In this document: piece after piece, positions 55,701-64,000 of the stretch
Layout of the letters: every line of letters starts with the position of its first letter
Numbering within the stretch: position 1 is the first letter of the stretch
Assembly (NCBI GenBank): GCA_015680685.1
Contig: MNCI01023306.1
Coordinates: forward strand, 1 to 64,000
Reading direction: 5' to 3'
Source: Gnetum montanum
Taxonomy: Eukaryota; Streptophyta; Gnetopsida; Gnetales; Gnetaceae
Length of the DNA stretch: 64,000 nucleotides
Program-made: the position numbers and the translations under genes
The notes under the pieces: model-generated
Database searches by the model: none
Told to the model about the DNA's origin: nothing
The model's input: the letters and a program-made list of their open reading frames with translations, nothing else

Positions 55701-57340
55701 CCAAAAATCCTTTGATATTGGAAAAATTATAAGGCTTCATAATGACTCATCAATTACTTGGACTAGATGTCACGCAAAAGTAGCAAGGCCTCCTACTAGG
55801 CCACGATAATGCATAAACAAATAGTTCCATCCTAGCTACCTGAGAAAACAATGGTTTGAAATATTTAGCTTAGCTTCTTGAAGGTGCATCACATCACAAT
55901 GCTCATCACACATCAATTTCTGTAGGGTATTATGTTTATATAGGGTGTCATGTTCTCAACTATTCTAGGAGAGGATATTCTTGGTCTAATGACATACCAT
56001 TTGGTATAGAACTCCTTAAGATCCTTTGGGACCCAAGGTCAATCTCTAACTACACCTTCTTAGTCTACATCTTTTGATTGAAAGGCCTACTTAGCCACTT
56101 GGGCTCACTAGGGACTAAAAACTCTAGATGATCTTCTTTGAACAAATGCTTAGCTATGAACCCCCTCAAAGTGGAGACCCATTCTCCTTGAGGGAGGAGC
56201 CTAGCACTACTTGTATTCATCACAGTAGCCTATTTTGTAACCACTTGAGTACCTATATCCTTGCTTGAATCGGTAGCCCCTAGGCCATTAGGCATCTCAT
56301 TATCCATACTGGCCTTTTGCTGCATCTTTTCTTGGGAGGCCATGTTTCCTCCTCCACAACTACCCACCATACCACCATCACCTTGTTTCTTGTCTACCTC
56401 TTCTAAAAGGCTTGTTGAGTTAGGAGAGACCCTCCCTTTCTGGCCTATCAACATTCATCCTCGATCCTCTCCAGTTACCATCCTATCAATTGAGTTCTTT
56501 AGATGAGGATGTACCTTGCAATCTTGAGATTGGTGGTTTGTCTTACCACACTTCATGCAAGCTTGAGACTAGGTTTTCAACATCAAAGGAGTGTGAAGTT
56601 GTAGCATGTTTTCGTACTCCATCATGAGACGCTCTTCACCTATTGGCAACTCCAAAATGATCTCTTTTAATAGGATGGCTAAGGAGAGGGACCCCAAACA
56701 TAGAACCTCACATATCCCATCCTCTCCTTCGACACAATAAATTTATCAAAGAAGATAAACTCTCCAAATTGATAGGCTATAGTCTAGAGAAATTCCATAG
56801 TTCACAATTCCCAGGGCACCCCAACAACCCAAACCCATAGGGGAGCCCAAGCAAACAAGTCAAACTCTTTGTATGCACCAAGACACCATGATGTGAGTGC
56901 TAAACCTCTAACCCCATAAAACTAGGGGCCTCTGAGTAGAACCTTATCCTTGTCAACCATAATCTAAACACAAACAATAATAAGCAACTTGCCAAAGACC
57001 TAACCTACATATTTGAAATTGACCAAGTACCAATAGCCCATTTACAAATTAGATCAAGTAGAGGCCAGGAACTTGAGGAAACAAAATGCCCAATGAGACT
57101 CAACTTCATGGTATACAAACACTTAAGAGCCCCTTTGACCTTCATTCTCATAAAAGCTCATCTCCTCACTACCTCCTCCACACCCACAGAGGCCACCCCT
57201 TCTACACCTAATCTACACCCAAAGATTGTGGACCCCCTCTGTTGCCTGGTCCGCCTACCTATGGATCCCTTTGTCTACCATGCCTGATCTTGCTTCCATC
57301 ACCTACCTCGCTACCATTGCCACTTCTACTCCCACTCCCA
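52720..57340 (-). mobile_element. L1-type LINE, degraded
   Basis: Minus strand, 5' to 3'. ORF1-like part (~57100-56230) with CCHC knuckle CMKCGKTNHQSQDC at 56518-56559. An endonuclease/linker region, unresolved. RT entry segment EEVYWREWSRIQWLKKGDRN (~54990). SMLPTNYQPIGVCYTLLQIF and LQPLMPSLVRNNQPRFVKG (~54480-54380). ELDIAKAYNTVS (~54270). Intact catalytic loop YADDTLL at ~53960-53980. Zinc-finger-like CPMCQNHAKTIAHLFLSCPF (~53090). This is the standard plant L1 order with a C-terminal zf-RVT-like part. Frames are broken throughout. The 3' limit is uncertain and no poly-A tail was seen. Confidence 0.82.
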
Positions 57341-57354
57341 CCACCCGCTTCATG

Positions 57355-59210
57355 TTATATTATACCTTATTAAGTAAGTTATGTATGTTTTGTTAAATTG
57401 TTGTAGTTATATGTTTTTGCTATCAATTGTTTAAATTACATATTATTTTTTAATTTTATTTTAAAATTGTAATATTACATTTTTGGAAGTTTTTTATTCA
57501 TGTTGTTAAAGATGAAACTAATGTAATGTGTAATTCAATTAAAAATTATAATTTAAAAGCAATTTTATAGATAGTTTTATAAATATTAGAATATCATCGT
57601 TTAAACTCATCATGTAGATGCATTTTAATTAAATCATAATTTTTTATAAGATTTGATTTTTATTAATCAAACTATGAAGTAAATATAATTATAAATTGAT
57701 CATGTTATTTGTTTGTTGAATGATCAAATTTTCATGTAATTTTAAATAAGATTATTTACTATTTACTTTATAACGTTTCTCCTACCTATTTTTATATCAA
57801 AAATGTTATTAAAGTTATTATCATGGGTTAAGTACAATTTTAATATTTANNNNNNNNNNNNNNNNNNNNNNNNNNNNNNNNNNNNNNNNNNNNNNNNNNN
57901 NNNNNNNNNNNNNNNNNNNNNNNNNNNNNNNNNNNNNNNNNNNNNNNNNNNNNNNNNNNNNNNNNNNNNNNNNNNNNNNNNNNNNNNNNNNNNNNNNNNN
58001 NNNNNNNNNNNNNNNNNNNNNNNNNNNNNNNNNNNNNNNNNNNNNNNNNNNNNNNNNNNNNNNNNNNNNNNNNNNNNNNNNNNNNNNNNNNNNNNAACAA
58101 TTTTGTTTTTATCTTTCATTTTACATTTATAACCTTTTCATGTTTTGAATTATATTTTAATTTACTGTTTGAGAAATAGCTGTACAGTACATTATGCTAA
58201 GCATTATTACTATAGGGTGTTAAGGTGTTATTTTACTTGATAATGATGTCAAGTAAGCTTTTAGTAGTAATTTAATTTCTTATTTATTAATGTTTATATC
58301 ATAGTGTTGTTTAGTTAATTTTGATAAGTTGTTGAGTTAAAACTTTTAAATTTATTAAATTGTGGTATATTTTTTTAAATTGGGTGGTAATTTATGTTTT
58401 TGTTAAATAGTTAAACTTATATATGGGTATTATAATGAGGAAGGAGGTAACAAGTTATTTTAAGTATTTTGCATTTTATGCAACTAATAAATTAATCTTG
58501 TGAAGTTAAAAACTTATTAATTTATTAAAGTTTCATATATTATTGAGGTTAGATGGTAATTTAAGTCTTTATTAAATATAGTCATAGTCATAGTCATATT
58601 TATAGGGTTATTATGATGAGGTAGTAAGTAATAAGTTATTAGTATAGTTATAGATACTTTTAGTTTCATTTTTGTGTTTTCTTAATTTCAACCATACAAA
58701 TTATTTTACTTAAATTTTTTAAATAACTTAATTTTTCTATTTGCTATTGTTTGTGATGATATTGTTAAATTGATGAATTGTTAGTTTAAAACTTATAAAT
58801 TTATTTAATTATTATGTATTGTTTACTAAGTGGTAATTTAAGTTTTTGATAAATAGTTATAGTTAGAGGGGTTATTATAATAAGTTGGAAAGTAATGAGA
58901 AAAATTGTTTAATTTTATTTTTATTTTAATGTTTTGCATGTTTTTTAAAACTGTAATTATTCATTTCATATTTTTATAATTATTATTTACATGACAAGTA
59001 TTATTTATGTATTTTTAATCGTTAACTAGTTAAGTTGTATACGTTTTGTTAAATGGTTGGTTGTTTTGTTGTTAATTGTTTATTATTTATGTTATTTTCA
59101 ATTTTGGTTTTTGTTTTAAAATTGCAATTATGTATATTTTTAAATTCATTCAATTTATTTATGTTGTTAAATCTCTAAATAGACAACCATTTGTATATAT
59201 TGTATTGCGT
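57355..59210. repeat. AT-rich repeat block, copy 2
   Basis: Direct repeat of ~49425-51650. Shared landmarks include GTTAAATTGTTGTAGTT (~57392), AATGTAATGTGTAATT (~57521), AACCATTTGTAT (~59180) and the TTGTTAAATAGTTA / TTATTATAATAAG units (~58400, ~58570, ~58850). The two copies flank the coiled-coil remnant and the L1. Contains an assembly gap. Confidence 0.65.
57850..58095. other. Assembly gap (246 N)
   Basis: Run of N inside AT-rich repeat copy 2. Copy 1 shows what may be missing (about 49920-50270). Confidence 0.95.
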
Positions 59211-60351
59211 TATAAATTATTAGTGTATTACATTATAAATTAGTTAACACATGGGGTTAGTAATAAGCACACTTATAATTTTATGATTTACTAAAATAAT
59301 ATTGAGATTTTAGCTATATTTTAAGCTTTAAGAAACGTTGAGTAAATTTTGAAAATTTGAAAATCTCTCTATTATAATATGAAAATAAGATTCAAAATTC
59401 ACGTTTTTCCTGATGTGATTGAAAAATATTTGAATTTATTTTTTATAAGTTTAAATGAAAAATGAGTAACAATCATGTAACACTTTAGGTAGTTAAGGTA
59501 TCATCTTGGTTTAAAATGCCACATTAACCATAAGGCATCAGCATCATAATAATTAACATTTTTCAATTATAGTTACAATGGTAAAAGAAGATCGAAGCTA
59601 TAAGAGAAATTGATTGTGAGTTTAAATTTAATATAATGGAAATTAATTTAAACTATGTTAAATTAACCTTGTGACTATGTGATTTAGATTATTTTAAATG
59701 AGAATTAGAGAATTGTCAATGCAACATTATAATAAAAAATCTTCTTATTTGTTTTAATATTTTGTTGTTAAATAATTTACAACCATTCTAGAGTTTTTGA
59801 GGAAAAGCTTTTATAATTCAATTTGAGGGTATTTGTATGTGAAGAAGTAATTGAATATGAATAATTTAAAAAATGCATAGCATCCTAACATTATTACTAG
59901 GATATTGATGATTATATTACAATAATGATATAATTACAGTGGGCAAGGAAGAGAGTTTAATGTCATTACTAAAATAAAAATGTTGTTAACATGGTTTTTA
60001 ATGCATAGTCCATGGTGTGTGAGTTCATTTTCCCAAAAGTTATGCATGATAAACATCATTGAAAACATACTTCTTGAATGGTTAGGATTTATCCATAATT
60101 CATCATTAAAAAAAGGATCATTTTTTTTACCTATTGCTATCTGCAAATGGCATTTTTATCCTACCACTAACCAATGAGATTTGGTATGATTTAGAACGAA
60201 TCAAATGCTACCTTCCTTCTTTGTCATCCTTAGAAAGGCCAAGTTTGTTAAAAAGGTTAAACTCAAGGGTGATTGACAAAGGCATATTTGACTTCGTATG
60301 CAAGTCAAAAACATAGAAAAAACTCTCTAAAATCATGTGATAAAATAAAAC
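59211..60351. other. AT-rich sequence, no gene seen
   Basis: Short open frames only (for example 59934-60146 minus, 59980-60177 plus). No repeat or RNA gene recognised. Confidence 0.5.
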
Positions 60352-60951
60352 CTATTCTAAAGCACTTTTATTTTTACTGTAAAATATGGCCAATTGTGAG
60401 AGATGTCCTAGGGTGGTGGTTCTCCTTGGCTCTCCCCATGGTTTGGGGACCATGGAACACTTTGAGGTGCCCTCGGGTGACTCGAGTGTTAGAAAATCTA
60501 TCCAGGCTTGGCAGTACCAAGTCAGTATTAGGATACCCTCCTGATGCAACTCTCTATATGTCCTCTTCATTCTACCCTCATGCAAAAAACTACATGGCCC
60601 TGATTCTACAGTGGTCGTAGATATGTAGGCAGCCAGGACTAGATAGTTTTGGTGTAGTGCCAAGCCACACCTTGTACTAGATTGTGAGGGATCTGGGGGT
60701 GAGGCACCATCCCTTCTAGATGCATCATTTCCCCTTCCACCGATGTTTTCTACAAGGTTGCTTGTGTGCTTGTTTGCATGGTCCTTGGTTTGGAGTTCAT
60801 TATCCTTAGTGAGATGTGTTTCCATATATATTAAGAAGTTGTGTTGCTGCTTGCACTCACTCTTGAGTTGCTTGCTTTCTTGAGGCATATTTCCTAGGTC
60901 TTTTGCCCCAGATCCATTGGATCTTAGTGAATTCTTTGGGGTGCCGGACAA
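60352..60951 (-). CDS. Uncharacterised 199-residue open frame
   Basis: Hydrophilic and uninterrupted for 600 bases, which is unusual in this degraded region, but it opens on a TTG rather than an ATG. Contains Ser/Gln/Lys-rich sequence (MPQESKQLKSECKQQHN) and a downstream part with several Trp and Pro residues. No domain, signal or membrane segment is recognised. Base composition (more GC) differs from the flanks. It could be part of a transposon protein just upstream of a possible LTR, or chance. No promoter is seen. Confidence 0.25.
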   Translation of the reverse strand: MSGTPKNSLRSNGSGAKDLGNMPQESKQLKSECKQQHNFLIYMETHLTKDNELQTKDHANKHTSNLVENIGGRGNDASRRDGASPPDPSQSSTRCGLALHQNYLVLAAYISTTTVESGPCSFLHEGRMKRTYRELHQEGILILTWYCQAWIDFLTLESPEGTSKCSMVPKPWGEPRRTTTLGHLSQLAIFYSKNKSALE

Positions 60952-62592
60952 TGTCGGGGAAACGTTGTTATAGACGGTATTAGAACATTTTAAAATTATG
61001 TTGCGATATGCATGTGCTCTTTGATTGTGTTACTTCATTAATGTTGTTTGATTAACGGCCCCTTCGGATTGATACCTGGGTGATCTAGGATCATATCCTT
61101 ATGTATTCTTTGAAGAGTTTCCTTATGGTAATATTTTTACGCTCTTCATGAGGGGATTGATGTTACATTGTGAGCAACTAATGTATGTTGTTCTTCTTGA
61201 GGATGTATGTGATTGTGTTGTGGTGTTGTTCTCCACTCATTTAGTTGTGATTGGACTATTTTTGATTGTATTTAATATGGTAGAGAAGAGTTCTATTGGA
61301 AACTAAAGAATTTTTTTGCCCAAGGAGCTCTTATCTTTGGTCTTTAGTGATTCATTTGGGATGAATTGGACTGAGTCTCTACTTTGGTTTTCACCCAGAT
61401 GAAATGTTTCGATGTGGAATTGATTAAATGGTGCAGGATGTGATATCCTAGCACTCCAACTCACCCTAGATATAGTGAGTATGGGAATTAAAAATTGGAA
61501 CATGTTGGTTCCCAGGTACCTCAGGATGGAGGGCTTTCGAACATCTGCTTTTGGTGAGCCTTGTTCTGGGTGGACTAAGACCATTGTCGGTAGACTTCAT
61601 ACATTCATTCTCATGATTGTATGTTTCTCTATGTGTGTATGCATGTCTTCTTGTTGCACTTTCAAATTCTGCATGTGTTTTACCTTCTTCGTGTCTATCA
61701 TTCGTAACACAAGGCTTTATGTTCTACACTATATGATGACTTATTGTGGGGATTGTTGAGAATGCATTTTGAGGCCATTTTTGCCATCCCAAAGCCAAAT
61801 GTTTGTTATCTTATTTTGACAACCTCTTGTGTGTGAGACATGCTTGCCATTTTTGTTGATCTTTTGCGAGTTGTGCTTCCTTGTTCGAGCTGGTTGTGTT
61901 GCCCTTGGATTTGTGGCATCACTCTTTTGATTGGTGATATTTCTTGGTCAGTTTGATTTGAAGACTACTGGTGTGGGTCATTCTATTGTTGGTTCTTGAT
62001 GAGACCACACCTCTATTGATGAGAGTCTTTCTTGTGGACACATTCTCCTTGATGTTGCTTTTCATATTGAGAATTGGTTTTATGAAGACCTATTGTTGGT
62101 TGAACTTTCATCTTCCATCTCATTTTGAGTTGAGATAATGATTCTCTATTGCCCATGCCTCTTATGATGGTGTTTAGATTTTGATTCTATTTGGAACTAG
62201 TGTTAGTGGTTGGGAATGGTTATTGTATATGAATTGTGAAATTCTGAGTGTGCTAGCTCTCTCTGGGTGTGCCTCATGATAAAATCATTTATTTAAGTGT
62301 ATCTAATTGATCCATCAATGTTTTGCATGATTGATCTCTATGCATATTGCTGAGGTCTTGCTCTTTATGATGTTTCAAGAGTGGAATTACTTTGTTGTAT
62401 GATCATGCTTGATGGTTGTATATGAGGTTGATGTGTTGATCTTTTTCTTGCTAACCTTGTTTTTGAGCTTTTGTCTTAGTTTTTGCAGGTAGCACAAGTA
62501 CAAAGATGTGGCTAGTGGTAACCTCAGTGCATTTGGTGAGAACTATATCTATGGGGAAGATCTATGCTCTTGAGACCTTCATGAATTGATAA
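60952..62592 (+). repeat. Possible LTR (single copy seen)
   Basis: The region begins TGTCGGGGAAACG and is followed at 62593-62609 by TTTGGTCTCAGAATCCC, similar to the plant tRNA-Met primer site (TGGTATCAGAGC). No second copy lies in the window, and no internal element coding was recognised downstream. Speculative. Confidence 0.22.
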
Positions 62593-62609
62593 TTTGGTCT
62601 CAGAATCCC

Positions 62610-63788
62610 AACATTGGGTTGTGGATTTATCAGTACATTGGCTGTGATGAATTAGCAGGTACATCATGATTTGTTTACCTCTCTGTGTTAGGTGAGCACT
62701 AATAGAGGACAGTGATCTATCCTAGACCCTATAGATATTGGGCTAGCAGATGGCATGAAATGGTATCCTTGGCCATGCTAGATATTGATGGCCTAGGAGT
62801 GGCCAATGCCTTGAGGTCCCACTATGGTAGGTGGTGGATACTTAGTTGGCATGTTCCATGATAGAGACAGGTTTTTCTGAAAACAACATGGTTCTTTCTT
62901 GGTATGCTCCTAATGACCTAGGATGGGCTTGGGTAGTTCATCCTATAGCCTTCTAGGCCTGGGTAGCATTCCCAAATACTATGTATGTTCCCATTAAAAT
63001 GTATTCCTATCCTTGGATGTGTGAAATGTATCCTTGTGATATTCTCAATATGATAGTATGCACTCAAAAGTGCTAGATGTATTACCCTGTGTGACTTAGT
63101 TGTCTCCTCATTGTAGGCCTATGACACACCCTATGACAAGGCCAAGCTTGATGTATGATGTTTTCTTGGTGCTATTTTTAAAGCACCTTATATATATGTT
63201 GTAAATGGCCTTTGTGCCTTGATGTATAATTTTGCTAAAAACCTCATGGAAAATTCTTTAGTTGTGCTATGGTGTTGTAATGAACAAGCTAGGGCATGTC
63301 CTTGCCCATTGTGCTCTTAAACTAGTGCTATGTGTTCTTGGTGATGTTGGCATGTCTTGATGGTATGTGCTTTGGTGAGCATCCTTGAGATAGGACAAAT
63401 CTTGGGAACACTTCCTCTTGTGTTCATGGACTAGCTAAAATCTAATTCACAAATGATTGATGGTGGCATGTAGCCTGAAATAAAAACAAATTGGTTCAAT
63501 GTGCTTGATCTTGATAGCGGGTGGGTTAGTGTGGCCATGTGAATTACAATGGCAGACTGAAATTCAAATCAATGTGATGCTGTGATGTCTAACTATGGAT
63601 TTGAGTTGAGTTCTGGGTATTGGCACCTAGACTCCCTCTTCCATGCTGGATGTGATTGTGGGGTAGTTGTGCAAACATTGGGATGGTGGTCCATCCCTGA
63701 ATAAATGATGATGCAATTACAAAAATTGTGACTTCTCTTGGTGAACTTGCTTGGTGGGCTTGAATGTGCTTGAAAATCCTTGAGCCTA
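62610..63788. other. No gene recognised
   Basis: TG-rich sequence with short words such as GGCATGT, CTTGGTG and TGTGTGACTTAG recurring loosely. No long open frame or domain. It might be the start of an element internal region that leaves the window. Confidence 0.4.
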
Positions 63789-63967
63789 TGCTCTCATGAT
63801 TGGGGGCTTTTGGTGCTTGGTGGATGATGGCATGCTCTTGTGACTGATTGCTTTTGATGCTCCTGAGGGCTACGATGTGCTCTCATGGCTTGGGACTTAT
63901 TAGTGCTTTTGTTGACTATGGTGTAATTTCATGATTTGGGACTCATTGTGCCTAGCAGGCTATGGTG
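63789..63967. repeat. ~45-bp degenerate tandem repeat, four units
   Basis: Four adjacent units of 44-46 bases start TGCTCTCATG, TGCTCTTGTG, TGCTCTCATG and TAATTTCATG, each followed by a TTGGGAC/TTTGGTGCT-like middle and ending GGCTATGGTG or close. Looser copies may continue towards both sides. Confidence 0.6.
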
Positions 63968-64000
63968 TCTTGCTGTATCTCCTTGTGTGCTCTATTCCTT

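Noticed and set aside
57803-58132. Open frames spanning the second N run
   Set aside because: Same reason; assembly gap.

Overview
The window looks like intergenic DNA from a large, repeat-rich seed-plant genome, probably a gymnosperm. It is mostly decayed, nested retroelements in AT-rich sequence, with one broken plant ribosomal-protein gene and a fossil plant pararetrovirus. I see no intact host gene. The taxonomic guess is inference.

Layout. 1-650: broken copy of cytosolic ribosomal protein S15 (minus), with a telo-box upstream. 1775-2255: a hairpin-forming inverted repeat. 2700-6889: endogenous Caulimoviridae-like sequence (minus; capsid, protease, RT, RNase H, all broken). 6885-9260: fragment of a coiled-coil accessory ORF ('ORFX', copy A). 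9290-9655: Copia RT scrap. 9656-34953: Element 1 (plus), a Gag-protease-ORFX LTR element with no RT or integrase, split by Element 2. 10393-28058: Element 2 (minus), a 17.7 kb Ty3/gypsy Tat/Ogre-type element with both LTRs, a near-perfect target duplication, gag, protease, RT, RNase H, archaeal-type RNase H and integrase. 35010-35690 and 46680-48400: two related LINE copies. 38348-46324: Element 3 (minus), same family as Element 1, complete with both LTRs, a tRNA-Asp-type primer site and a perfect 5-bp target duplication (CTCAA). 48545-51650 and 57355-59210: two copies of an AT-rich repeat flanking a coiled-coil ORF remnant and an L1-type LINE (minus, about 52720-57340). 59210-64000: mostly unrecognised, with a possible LTR and a 45-bp tandem repeat.

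Most interesting points. (1) Between the protease and RT of Element 2, where Ogre-type elements carry an intron, lies a gene on the opposite strand with at least eight plausible exons. Its first domain resembles plant FCP1/NIF-type HAD phosphatases and its later exons resemble a plant-transposon-protein domain plus coiled coil. (2) Elements 1 and 3 define a family whose gag-protease frame stops at the same conserved place and is followed, with no RT, by an internal TATA-containing module that resembles the family's own LTR promoter and then by ORFX. (3) Two short contigs bounded by single Ns appear to be placed backwards in the assembly.

All reading frames are damaged, mostly by transitions. 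In-frame stops are predominantly TAG, as expected if CAG codons decay by cytosine methylation. Nothing here is clearly expressed or functional today. Assignments rest on motif reading only; no database search was run.
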